From: Auricularia sp. M13
Lineage: Eukaryota > Basidiomycota > Agaricomycetes > Auriculariales > Auriculariaceae
DNA: 64,000 nt
Direction: 5' to 3'
Assembly (NCBI GenBank): GCA_037042915.1
Contig: CM073193.1
Coordinates: forward strand, 7,874,001-7,938,000
Made by a program: the position numbers and the translations under genes
Shown here: piece after piece, positions 1 to 15,465 of the stretch
Layout: each line of letters opens with the position of its first letter
How positions within the stretch are numbered: the stretch's first letter is position 1
Notes under the pieces: generated by a model
Seen by the model: the letters and a program-made list of their open reading frames with translations, nothing else
What the model was told of the DNA's origin: nothing
Database searches by the model: none

Positions 1-113
1 ATCCAGAACAGACGAAGCGGGCGAGAATGGATGGTGAGCGAGCGAAGCGAGCGAGACAAGCAGACAGATAGGTAGACAGACGGAAAAACCAAGGTGAGCG
101 CAAGCGTCAACAA

Positions 114-4655
<4,542 letters not shown>

Positions 4656-6418
4656 GCTTTACAGTAGGTGGGTATGGGGGTATGAGTGGGGTGGGAAGCT
4701 GCAAACCGGATCCTCGCCGCCGGAGCTCGCCGCGACTTGCTTGCGGCTTGCCTTCTGTCAGTCATCCTCCGAGTCCCACCATGAATTTCCTGACCGCGGT
4801 GGGAGACTGCATCCATGCCATATATTTGATTTCGCTCGAAAAGATTTTCTCTTGAACAGATCTTACTCGTATCAGCTATTTTGCATTGGACGCTTGGGAC
4901 TCGTAGACTCTGGCGCGTTTCTCGGCTTTCTTCGTCTCTTCTCAATGGACGCGCACACGCACCGCACCTTGACTCTATATACGCGCCTTCAGATTTGTGT
5001 CTCGTATTTTGTCCCGCTGCGACCGAGTCACTCGTCTGCAATCATGCTTTGCGCGTCGCCAGCTCCGCATCGCCTCCCCACGCCCCACCTGCTGTCCGGG
5101 CTACGTCTTGCAGCGTAGGCAATTTTGGCTTGAATATTGCATGCTGATGATATTCTATTGCTGCTGCTGCCACCGTCGACTCGCTCGCGCCTCGCATCAG
5201 CTGATCGAGCACCCGCGCCTCGACCCCCACCCCGGCTGCTCGGCGTCCGCGGCGTTTCGCTCGAGACTTCAACTTAGCCCAGCAGGACGTTGAATACCTG
5301 GCTGATTACAGTACGCTCTGCACCGGTCTCTGCACTGTCTGCCCTGTCGGTCTGTCGCATCTTTGACCGTCCGGTGCTTGACTGCACACCGCGCATTCTA
5401 CTTTGCGGGCGGCGGGCAGTCCGATGGCGTAAAGCGGCAGCATTACTATCTGGTGCAAGGACTGCTGTGACAATGTGTTTATCTGTAATTGGGGCTGCGC
5501 CTCTACTCTATGCTGAGCGGCTATGGCGCCGCACGCCTGACTTCCGTGCTCTGCTTGACGGCGCCGGACCGGGGCAGGTTGAGCGTACTATGCGCGCACG
5601 AAGAACTGGCTGAACCTGTTTGTCGAACTTTCGCCGGGCAAGTGCTCAACCATGCACACGGCGGCGGCGGCGGGGCTGACGGCGTCAGTTTGCACTGGCC
5701 GAGAGACACTCAGGTGCTGGGTGGGATGCGGCTCAGTTCTTCGCGTCTGGGGCCTGGGTCGCTTCCGCCATTCAAGTTGTGCGCTTAGCAGGACCTCAAG
5801 TTATCTAGCGGACCGTCCATTCCACTCTGACTGTTCCCGCTGAATTTTTTTCTTCTGGATGAATGCACGGTGACGGAACGGTTCCGCTGTTGGGACGGGG
5901 GTTACCCCATCCATCCTCCGATGGGCGTGCAAGGGCCGCGGCCCACGACGAGATGACGCAGTCTCCATGTCCGTTCTCAGCAGCCCAATTCATTGCTATT
6001 GATTCCAGCCTGAGCGTCTGGTTCTTCCGCGTTGTTTTCGCTGGCAGAATCCTCGCCTTGGATGTCGCAATAATTCCTATCTCTGTCCTTACCCTCTGGC
6101 TTCTGGCACCTCGTGCGATGTCCTTCGCCACAAGTATAGTCGATTGGGCGCAGCGGGCACCTCCACCTACTAGTCGTCGAGAAGGTGGCAGCCGACGATT
6201 CTTCGGTAGTTTAAACCTCTTTCCAGTCACATAACGCGCCAACGATGCGGGCCGACAGTGCAGTCCTCGCGGACTAAACTCAAAGAAGTTCTCGGGTATG
6301 CATAGGAAGATACACCTCGCGCTCTAGCTCCTCAGGCAATCCGCCGTGTTGCACATGGCCTGCCAGTGGCAATATAAAGAGCGCAACAGCTGTCCGGGCT
6401 GGCGCAGACTAGACTGGA
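4656..6418. other. intergenic region, no supported gene
   Basis: This 1.8-kb stretch separates divergent MetAP2 (left) from the small secreted protein gene (right). Open frames in it are short, overlap in several frames and show no family resemblance. The part next to 4655 presumably carries the MetAP2 promoter, and a TATA box for the right-hand gene lies at 6373. Confidence 0.5.
6373..6378 (+). promoter_or_regulatory. TATA box
   Basis: TATAAA lies 41 bp before the ATG at 6419 of the small secreted protein gene, so transcription would begin only a few bases before the start codon. Position and context fit a core promoter; no experiment supports it. Confidence 0.45.
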
Positions 6419-7400
6419 ATGCCCGTCAAGCCACGAGTCGTTACTATCTTCTTCAGCACGGTCGCCCAGCTCGTTCTGACAGCCTCAGGTGAGTATCCTC
6501 ACCAGCTCTTGAGCGTCAGCTGGACTTAATCGAACTCGCTAGGAGGACTTCCTGCCTCAGGTGGCCCGTACCTGATCCACAACGCCCAAACCGGCTTTGT
6601 CTTCGACGACCACATCAGGGGCACCGGTTAGTCGTCCGTCCTCCGTCGAAGTCCTTCATGTTCCACGCGCACTCATCGTTGCCCAACCAGCTGCTGGAAA
6701 CCCGTAAGACCTCTCATGAGATCTGGTCGCTGGCCAGTTGCATATCGTTGACAGATCAACGGATTCACAATAAACCCTACGAGTGGGAAGCCGGCCCAAT
6801 ATGTAAGGCATTCTCCGACATTTTTCTTTGTGTGCGTTCAAGTTGGCTAAGACATACCTGCTGTATAGATCTTTCTGCAGCAGACTGGCACCTGCGGCGA
6901 TTCGGGCATCTACACCTTCATCCTTCCCACCCTCGGACTCGGAATTTACGCGAATGGACGTTCGGTAAGCCGTTCGCCGGTGCTGCGAAAGTCTATGTAA
7001 GAATCTGCTCATGCCTATTCTTGAAACAAGGGTGGCGGTTTGACCGCACAGAATTTCTCAACGTCGTGGTTCGTGACGGAGATCGTTGCCGGAACGGGGG
7101 TGTTCGTGTGCGTATGCGTATGCGATCGTTTTCCGGTTGCGGCTCATTTTGATTGGCACGCAGTATTTCTTTCCCGTTCACAAACTTAGCGGTGACGACG
7201 AGCAACGTGTCCGAGACTCAGGTGAGTGTAGCGCCTGCGCTCGGCGGTGTGAGATTTAGTTCATGACATTCTTTCTCGGACGGCCACAGCTCACACTACA
7301 GCCTGCGAGCGCCGTCGAGCCCCGGCAGCAATGGTCGTTCTTGCTGCAGTCTGACGTTTGTGCGACCGTCGGCTCTTCGCTTTTTCACGGGATAAGCTGA
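6419..7400 (+). CDS. small secreted protein, possibly beta-trefoil (ricin-B-like)
   Basis: At least six short exons. The first encodes a hydrophobic signal-peptide-like start (MPVKPRVVTIFFSTVAQLVL...). Later exons read GGPYLIHNAQTGFVFDD, INGFTINPTSGKPAQY, IFLQQTGTCGDSGIYTF, GGLTAQNFSTSWFVTE and a last one ending QQWSFLLQSDVCATVG...HGIS. Repeated short strand-like segments with Gly turns and a final QQW motif recall ricin-B-type beta-trefoils, which bind sugars; this is inference from pattern only. About 190 residues. The join between the exon ending near 6626 and the one starting near 6759 does not keep frame with any splice pair I can see, so a micro-exon or a one-base error is possible there. 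Extracellular location is likely, function unknown. Confidence 0.55.
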
Positions 7401-7592
7401 AGGCTCTCCAGCGCCTACACCATTTTAAACACGGCTTTCCTTCCACTTTCTGCTCGGGTCTGATGCTATGATAGAAAGGCAATGACATATTTGTACTCTC
7501 GGCATCGTGGAACTTAGCGTAAACTTGTCCCGACCCGTCGATACGAATGTCTCGCAAGTGGAAACGATAGTGCTGACCAAGCTTTCGTCAGG

Positions 7593-7600
7593 CTCTCTCT

Positions 7601-7645
<45 letters not shown>
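7593..7645. repeat. CT-rich stretch and 42-base poly-T tract
   Basis: A short (CT)n run leads into 42 uninterrupted T residues (7604-7645). On the minus strand this is a long poly-A, as could be left at the end of a retroposed sequence, but no retroposon body is recognisable beside it. The rest of the 7401-7986 gap shows nothing else apart from the promoter of the next gene. Confidence 0.9.
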
Positions 7646-7646
<1 letters not shown>

Positions 7647-7926
7647 ATGTTTAGTGTTACGAATTCATATATAATATGATCTTCACACATACGTCTCTCT
7701 CCTTTTGATGCTGTACCTGTACGGCTACATATGCGTCGAGAATCTCGCAAGTCTGGATGATCAAGTTGTCATACCGTCCTCGTGGTGTCCTCCATTGAGT
7801 TTGCTGCTGCACTGCCCCTTACCCGCCCTCTCGGACGCCGCTCGCGCTCGCTGCGCTGACAGATCGGTTCCCGGTACGAAGCAATTCCTCCGCCAATTAT
7901 GTAACATTGACTCAGCTCTTTCCATT

Positions 7927-7932
7927 TATAAG
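7927..7932 (+). promoter_or_regulatory. probable TATA box
   Basis: TTTATAAGATA lies about 60 bp before the ATG at 7987 of the NmrA-like gene, a plausible core promoter distance. Confidence 0.35.
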
Positions 7933-7986
7933 ATACAGTGAGATGCTCAGCAAGTCGTGCCACATTCCTGCGCTCTGCACTGAAGC

Positions 7987-9195
7987 ATGACCATTGTCGA
8001 CTCTTCAGCCGCGCCTCTCGTCGTAGTCGTCGGTGCCACGGGCATCCAGGGCGGCAGTGTCGTCCGTGAGCTCGCCAGGTCCGACAAGCCATACCGCATC
8101 CGAGGTCTCACCCGAGACCCCACCAAGCCGGCGGCGCAGGCACTGGCAAAGCAGGGTGTCAAGGTCCACGCTGTCAATATTGTCGTTGGCAATGAGCAAG
8201 CTGTGCAGGACGCATTCAAGGGCGGCGACGTCGTTTTTGTGAGTGATCAACTATGCCTGTCAATGCATCGCGGAAACTGATTGTTATGCGACAAAGATTG
8301 TGACGAACTTCTTCGAACACTTTCAGAAAGACAGGGTAATCACAGCGCAATAAGGCAATATAAGGAGTCCAACGCTTTGACCGCTTTTCAGGAAGTCGCA
8401 GAGGGAAAACTGATGATCGATGCCGCTCTCGCAGCTGGCGTCAAGAAGATCATCTGGTCCGGGCTGCAGTCTCCCTCCGCGGCGTCCGGTGGCAAGTACA
8501 AGCACGTCGACCACTTCGAGGGAAAGTGGGAGGTCACGCTCTACGGCCGCTCGCGTGCCAGCGCCGCCGGGGACGTCGCGTTTGTCAACGTCGACGCCGG
8601 GAGCTACGCAAGCAACCTGTACGTCGCGGTCGGGCCCGTCATGGCGCCGCAGCCGCAGGGCGACGGAACCTTCCTCCTGAAGTCTCCCATCGCCCCAGAC
8701 GCCCTCCTGCCCATCATCGACATGGAGTCTGATTACGGCCTGTTCGTCCGACTTGCGATCGAGAGCCCAGAGTACGCGAACGGTGGCGAGATCCTCACGT
8801 CCGGCGAGATGATCGGCATGCGCGATATCGTGAAACAGTTGTCTGAGGGTGTGTTTAAGAGGGGCTCGATGGCCGGCGCAGGAGCTGACGCCCTACTGCA
8901 GTCACTGGGAAGACCGTCACTTTCGAGCAAGAAGACCCGCAGGCGTTCATTGGAAGGATGAAGGCGGCCGGGTTTGGAAGTGACGCATTTCAAGTCGAAC
9001 TGGCGGAGAATCTAACATCATTCAACGACGTTGGGTGTAAGTGGAGTCGTCCTTGGGACATCGCTAGTCACTGACAACAGTGACTAATAAGATTACTGTG
9101 GCAAACCCGTTACCGATGTCGGCAAGCTGGCGAGGCGGCCACGCACATGGAAGGAGTACGCCGCAGCGCAGGATTGGTCTCGTGTCCTACCGTGA
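7987..9195 (+). CDS. NmrA-like family NAD(P)-binding protein
   Basis: A Rossmann-fold protein of the atypical short-chain dehydrogenase (NmrA/HSCARG) group. The N-terminus carries the dinucleotide-binding loop GATGIQGGSVV after a first beta-strand, then RGLTRDPTKPAAQAL, a typical NmrA region. Splicing gives VVFIVTNFFEHFQKDR-EVAEGKLMIDAA, then GVKKIIWSGL and YKHVDHFEGKWEV, the region equivalent to the reduced active-site motif of these proteins. Four introns at about 8239-8297, 8337-8391, 8850-8900 and 9040-9093 restore one frame of about 310 residues ending WSRVLP. Members act as redox sensors or enzymes; NmrA itself controls nitrogen-repression GATA factors, but this copy need not. Convergent with the gene ending at 9961. 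Confidence 0.88.
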
Positions 9196-9960
9196 ACACA
9201 TCACCGGAGATACAGTATACGTAGGATTCAGGGAGAGTATCATGTTCGTCACGAGTCCTGAACAGTGATTGAGCAATAGAGTCCGGCGACCGTCTGTCAA
9301 AGATTTCTGGGAGGGCTTAACTCTGCCCCGCTGATTCGTCGATTGTCAACATCCATAATGCCTCAGATTGCGAGGCCCGATGCCCTCCAGCTACATCTGT
9401 AATTATCTGTAACTGAGGGCTCAGCATCTTGGGTGACGGGATCCGGTTCTTTTCGTCCAGTCCAGCTTTTACTTTGAAACGATTGTCACCACACTGACAC
9501 TAATGGAGTATCTGTAGAGTACAGGGAATGATAGTCACAGGAAACAGCAACCAACAGCGATGTGGGATGGCCAGACAATCAAGTGCGATGCAATCGACGG
9601 TCACTCAAAGCTGTTTTCGAAACCAATGCTTCAAAGACGAAAAATTCGATCGTCCCGGAATCGCGAAGGGCGCTGCATGCAGACATTCAGTCTGGCGGCC
9701 TTTGCAGCTGCACACCGTGCCGAGTGGCTGCGTGCTTTCGAGCAAGTTGAAGATGGCGCCGATGGGACTAATGGGATGCCGAATCTGATCGTTGGCCACT
9801 CCGAGGAGAACTATCCATTGACCCGACGCCCCTTCTTGATAATGGAGGCACTCGATTCGAAATACGACCCATGTCGTCCGCTCTTGCAAGGTCGTCGGCA
9901 TCCAGAAACTGTGACGCATTTTATCGTGAGTCCTTGCGTCATGGACAGGAGATGGGTGCC
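9196..9960. other. intergenic region between convergent genes
   Basis: About 765 bp between two 3' ends. Open frames on both strands lack family resemblance. On the minus strand the stop of the next gene (at 9961) coincides with a good GTGAGG donor, so part of 9600-9960 could be an alternative 3' exon of that gene. Confidence 0.4.
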
Positions 9961-10811
9961 TCACCTCCGCGTCTTTATATACGGCGCGTTCTCTGGCTCA
10001 TCCCATGGGAGGGGTTTTGCACGCGGGTTATATGGCGGGGTCCGGAACTGTCGATAGAAACCCGTCGATCGCGTGCGAGTTAACTGGGAGAGTCGCTAGA
10101 TTTGAATGATGAGGACAGGAGCACCGGTCAGATGCTGAGCAACGCACGTTGAGAGAAGTACGAGCAAACGGTCGGAAATATTTCTTGGCCTTGTCATCGT
10201 AAAACTGAAAGAGCGGGACGCCGCGGTCGAATCGCGGTTGGATGTCCTGCACAACGTTGTATAGGCGTTCCACAGTGGTCCTCTGACGCTCTGCCGCGTC
10301 AAGAATCGCAGCATGATCATGCCTAGACCGTAGTGTAGAGTATTAGATCCAGCTGAAGTTCAAATCCACGGCGAACATACGAATGGGAGAGAGAAAGGAA
10401 GACCTCAATGATGCTGAGCTGCTCCAAGAACCGCATGCGCAGGACGTCGACATGCTTCTTCCCACCAAGGATGCTCCAGGCAGCGACTGTCGAGTACGGG
10501 CGCCAAGAAGCTGCACCGAGCTGCCTTGTGATTCGAGTTCTGAAAGACTTAACCGTGACGTTGCTATTCATACGCTCAAGGACATCACGGCAAGCTTTGA
10601 TAGCAGACGTGATGCCCAGCTGTATGTCTGGCGGGAGCGGTCTGGGACGCTGCGCAATGGCGTCGACTAACTCCTTGAACTTGTCGATGTCGCTGATGAG
10701 TCCATTGATCTCCCTGGGGGCGTTTTTGATCTCGCATAGAACGCTTCGAAGCCCCGACGCCAACTGGATGGCGACGACGATGTCGCCAAACGAGCCGAAT
10801 GTGATTTTCAT
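9961..10811 (-). CDS. SFGDI-type STAND N-terminal domain protein
   Basis: Begins MKITFGSFGDIVVAIQLASG, the start typical of an N-terminal helical domain found in fungal STAND/NLR-like, ankyrin and related proteins of basidiomycetes. It continues with amphipathic helices (INGLISDIDKFKELVDAI, AIKACRDVLERM) and WSILGGKKHVDVLRMRFLEQL. Two introns (about 10323-10378 and 10087-10152) join SLSHS to HDHAAILDAAERQRTTVERL and QFYDDKAKKYFRPF, and then to a short tail ending DEPENAPYIKTRR. The product is about 230 residues, with no NACHT, NB-ARC or repeat domain, so it is either a stand-alone adaptor of this family or a gene shortened at its 3' end. Function is unknown; such domains are proposed to signal in fungal incompatibility and defence. 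Start is the ATG at 10811. Confidence 0.6.
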
Positions 10812-13329
10812 GAGGTAGACGATGGCGGTGGATCGATCGGGACGGGGTTCAAGAGCAAGTTGCCTGAAATACTCGCCGCCGCAGCGCCTCGCTCGCGTTT
10901 GTTTGGGCCGCAGAGGCGGCGAAAGGGTTAAACCTTCCCTCCGGTACGGAGCGCTGAAACTCAATCGTAAACCGGTACTGCGGTTGCCGCGAGAGCAAAG
11001 AGACGGGAAACCTTGTTCATGTGAGATGGTGCATGGCCACAGCAAAGCTGCCACGTCTGTCCCTGTCATTTTCAGCGTGCTAGGAGCTGAATCATGCGAG
11101 CATTTCCTGGTCGTCCCTGCAGAATGACCACGGCTGCTGCATAAAGGCTGTGACTGCACCACTAAAAGTCTGCAGTTTGCGCAGCGGCCACCGGCAAACA
11201 TGGGGATTCCTCGTGTTCGGAAGTGCACGGGCGCGCGCAAACGAGCAGGCAAACTGACCAGGCTGTTCAAATCCACGCCTATGTGCCAGAAGACTTGTGG
11301 TTGCCATCAGGACGGGAAACGAGAAGCACTGTTCGAAAGTCAGCCGAGGCTAATATGCGCGAGAACGAAAGACATCGCTACTGGTCATGCAAGGGCTCAA
11401 ACGGCTTTGAATCCTGCAGCTGATGGTCCTGGTGATTGCATCGCATCGTACACGTCAAATGCGACTTGAAGCTCGTGAGGGCTGCACGGACCCGGGAGAG
11501 GGGGCACGCAATGGGACCAATGCTCCAGAACGCAAAAGCCTGGTGGAATGAGTACGAGTCCCGAACAACGACGGGTCCAGTATGTACCTAACGGCAGATT
11601 CAAATGTCCCGTCACGAAGGCATCTGCATCGTGGTGCCTGTCGCGATCCAGCGAGCAAGAAAGCTGGCTCCGAACAGGGTCCGCGTGGTAGGTAGCACGC
11701 CAGCCTGGTTCACCAGGGCGTACTGCGTTATCGTGATGTCGCCGCGAGAGGAGCTGGGCATGTACTATAGCCGGATAAACGCTCTTCGAGGCCCATGAAG
11801 GCGGCGCGTGGGCAACGCGCGGGGATTGTATGTCAAGGTCGACACCGAGCGGACAAGACACCCAGGCCTCTGTGTTGGCTGAAATAAGCAGCGGTGAGAT
11901 GACGCCGTGATAGCAAGTGGGCGGCGCGAGGAGCGAAGCATGCTGTCGTCGATGTCCCGGAGCCGGCAGAGAGCCCGGGAGCGTTAGGGGTCCAAACCGT
12001 TAACGAGAGTGTATGCGCACTTTTGCTAGGACGCCGTCGGCGGGCTGGCCCGCGGCGCCGTCCTCCTCGGGGTCGACCTACTCCGTGAGCGCGGCGCTTT
12101 CGCAACCTTGTGTGTGGTCATGGTTTGACTATGCGGAACGCTGCCACGGCGAACCGGAGTTCGCCGCAAGTCGCTTGCCCTCCTGCTGCATCGTGATTTT
12201 CTGAACCGTCCTTTGATACGGCGTTTTCATGGAACTGCATTACAACTGCACCATTTTTTACTCGCGCCATATTTTAGTCGAGCCCAAGGCTGGCCACTGC
12301 CGTCTTGATTTTTGTGTCCTGGCGGAACGGACGCTTTGGGATTCAACACGTCCACGAGTCGTGGGCTTTCTCTGAACGCGCACAAACACGCATGCACTGG
12401 ACTATACCCAGTGTTCCATACAAGCCATCATAACTGTCTTGCATGCCCCTTCTAATGCCGTCACTCGTCGCATGCTCTCGTTTCCGCGCGACGAACTGCT
12501 ATGCTTGAAAGCCTGCCGCGCTGTCATCCTATGGGCATGCACAGGCTGCAGCATTCAGCTATACGCAAACCGGGATCCCTTCGACGTGGGTCTTCGTCAC
12601 AGAACAACATTGGAAAAGGATCCGTACTGTTCTACAGCATATACACCATTCCCAAAGTCCTCGAATTGGTCCCCAGGTCGACATCGAGCTTGAAGGCTCA
12701 GACTTTTGGTCTCCCGCACGATGCATTCCCCGCGTACCCGACCATCAGCTCTTCCCTGCCGAACGCCGCTACTGACTTTCCTGGACAATGACGCCATGAC
12801 GCAGCCTGCACAGTCTCTGTCCTGAGCGGACGGTACTACTGATTTCTACCGCTGGTTCATCTGCATCTGACAGGCACCTCACATCGAATACCGCAACAGT
12901 GTCCAGCCACCGTTCCTGTGTCTTCATTTTCCAGCGATACTTCGCCGACACCGTTCTTGAGCACATCTTTCGTTCCCGAAAAGGACTGATTTTGTCATCT
13001 TACAAGCATTCGACAAGGTCGCCGTTCATTCAATATATTACATTCGAGCGCGGACATCGCAAATTAACTTCAAGTTCAAGTTCATCAACATCTTCAGAGA
13101 GAGGCGGTCCCGCCGTAGAGACACACGCCGCCCATCCCCCGTGATAAGGTGAGACACCGCGGGCAAAAGCCATGATAGTACCGACCGTACTATCACTGGA
13201 TAACACACTATCACTGTAATAGTGGGTGTGGGTCCAACCAAAGTGGAGGTTCAACCGATAGGCATGCCCAGGCTTCCCAGGCGCGCTGCAACCGCAAATT
13301 TGCGTGACTTACGATTGTGCCTCTCCATA

Positions 13330-13476
13330 CGACTCAATGTTGATCCATTTCACTCCAACTAGCCATTGGAAATGACGTTATAGCATCACTGCAAGCAAAT
13401 TTGGAATCCGACTCAATGTTGATCCATTTCACTCCAACTAGCCATTGCAAATGACGTTATAGCGTCACTGCAAGCA
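13330..13476. repeat. two-copy tandem duplication, 79-bp period
   Basis: Copies at 13330-13397 and 13409-13476 are 68 bp each and differ at two positions (gga/gca and gcatca/gcgtca), with an 11-bp spacer. A recent local duplication in noncoding DNA. Confidence 0.95.
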
Positions 13477-13902
13477 GGAATTAGCCTTTCTCAGCACCTT
13501 GTTTTGCCAGACTTTGAGCTCCGCGGCGGACCGAACCACACCCGTCTCTTGTCCCGTGAGCGCGTCTCTGTTCGCGTCGACCCTTGGCGCGGCGCATGAT
13601 AGGGGACAGCTTCCAGTATGAGCCGCAGCAATGAAAAATGGCAAACAAAGGGTGATTCTACGGGCTGCCAGTGTTGGTCGGTGAAAAGGTGCTTGTTCTC
13701 GAATAGTCATTTTCTTAGGTGGTTATTATGGGAATTACTGAAAAGGTCGGATGTGACGTATGAATACCAAGAGGCTCGAGGCTAAGTCGAGACACCTTGG
13801 CAGGCGTGCTGCAGGAACGCGTGTAGCCAAGTATATGCTACGACGTGCGTCGCGGCCTCAGTGCTTGCATGCCGAGGATTATCTTGTGCGGCATGAGGTC
13901 GT

Positions 13903-13910
13903 TATAAATA
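13903..13910 (+). promoter_or_regulatory. TATA box
   Basis: TATAAATA sits 74 bp upstream of the ATG at 13977 of the WSC-domain gene, a good match in sequence and position to a strong core promoter. Confidence 0.55.
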
Positions 13911-13976
13911 CTGCTTGAGGTCTGCATAGTGAGGATCATTAGCACAAAGCATCAGCAACCGCCTGCACGCCTCGCC

Positions 13977-14910
13977 ATGTTTTTCTCTCAGCTTGTCACC
14001 GCACTCACCATCTGCCTGGTAACCACCACCGGCGCATCAGCTCTGACCATCGATGCTCGCGCTCCAGCCGGGGACGCAAACGACATCGAGGCTCGGCGTC
14101 TCTCCCAAGCAGCTGGTCGGTGAGTATATCGTGAATACCAAGGCATCGCATGGACACTGAAAATTTGAAGGTCAAGTCGTCGTGCGCCATCGACACCGGC
14201 AACCAGCGCGTCTTCGCGGGCCCTTGGAAGCTGAGCCTGCAGCGCAATGTCCTCCTCGGCAAGAACACCCCGAAGACCTGTCTCGACCTGTGCGCGAAGA
14301 ATGGGTACGGATGGGCTGCGCTGCGCCTCGGTACCGAGTGCTGGTGCTCGTCCTCGACGCCCACCATACGCTCGCGTCCCAAGTCCGAGTGTGATCGGCC
14401 GTGCTCGGGCAACCTCAAGACGATGTGCGGCGGTCACACGCGCAGCACCGTCTACCGCCACTCGCGTCTCGCGGGCAAGAAGCCCACGCTCAGCAGCTCG
14501 AAGCCCAAGCTCGCGAGCGGGTGGAGCGTCGTGTCCAGCTGCGTCGCCGACCCCACGCTCGGAGAGAGCCTCCTCCAGAGCACCAAGGTGTTCGAAATGC
14601 AGGACAACAGCCCGCTCGCGTGCACGACGCTCTGCAGATCCAAGGGGTACAAGCTCGCGGGCGTCGAGTACAGCAACGAGTGCATGTGCGGCAAGGGGTA
14701 CAAGAACGGCAAGAAGCCAACCAGCCGGCCGGCCAGCGAGTGCAACATGGGCTGCACCGGGGACAAGAAGCAGACGTGCGGCGCCGGTCACCGCGTCCAG
14801 TTGTACAAGGCACGCCGTGAACATTACTCCCTGGCAGGCATGGCGCTAACACTCGGACAGCATTCGTCATTCAAGCGCGAGGAGGCCAACGCCACAGTCT
14901 CGCAGGATGA
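13977..14910 (+). CDS. secreted protein with two WSC domains
   Basis: The first exon encodes a signal peptide (MFFSQLVTALTICLVTTTGA). Two tandem WSC domains follow, each with the conserved spaced cysteines: the first runs from SSCAIDTGNQRVF to MCGGHTRSTVY (CLDLCAKNGYGWAALRLGTE-CWCSS), the second from VSSCVADPTLGES to CGAGHRVQLYKA (CTTLCRSKGYKLAGVEYSNE-CMCGKG). WSC domains bind carbohydrate, and secreted Agaricomycete proteins of this kind are thought to contact cell walls. A last 44-bp intron (GTGAAC, branch CTAAC, ACAG, 14817-14860) gives a short tail ending at 14910; without splicing the frame ends at 14917. The first intron, near 14122-14168, joins the signal exon to the WSC part but its exact boundaries are unclear. 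A minus-strand frame of 278 codons over the same DNA is a shadow. Confidence 0.85.
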
Positions 14911-14917
14911 CGAGTGA

Positions 14918-15465
14918 GCCCGGATATTGCGAATGAAATGTGCCTGTAGTGTACCATCTTACCTCGACGTCTGCCAGTATTGCCTGTAATTCTGCGTTCC
15001 ATACCAAACAATGTGACTCCAGAAACATTGTAACACATTTCTGCGGAGTGAACACTGGAAGACCGCCATTATGTGACTGCGCGACGGGAATGAGAAGGGT
15101 CATGGTGTTCAGCCAAATGCATGGCCAGACAGAGAGGCAGAGCAGCGCGTAAAGAGCCGGAGTAATCGCCTGAAGCAAAGCCAGAACATCCCTAAGTTCA
15201 ACAGCTACAGTTGAGCATTCTATCAGCTAACAGAGACGAACAGGCCATGTGTCGTCAGAAGTTGTAAGTCGTCTCAGAGAGAGATAGTAACCGGGCTACG
15301 ATTCTAAGCTCCGAGGATGCTCTGAAGTTGTCATGACAGGCGGAAAGTATCAAAACGAGGGCGAAGGCAACAAGGATGGATGTTGAGGTACGTAGAAGTC
15401 GGTGGTCAAGTTGCTCGGTGTTGGCCGCCGCGGCGCGTCTGCCGCTCAAAATTTCTGCTTTAGCG
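14918..15465. other. intergenic region
   Basis: About 550 bp between the end of the WSC gene and the next plus-strand gene. No feature recognised. Confidence 0.4.

Larger units (their letters stand above)
10812..13976. other. long intergenic region, no supported gene
   Basis: About 3.2 kb. The many small frames overlap on both strands, contain no recognisable domain and do not splice into a convincing protein. It holds a 79-bp-period tandem duplication (13330-13476) and, at its right end, the TATA box of the WSC-domain gene. Confidence 0.5.

Noticed and set aside
13988-14824. Minus-strand open frame of 278 codons
   Set aside because: It lies exactly over the double-WSC gene; the plus-strand reading has the conserved cysteine pattern, so this is a GC-driven shadow.
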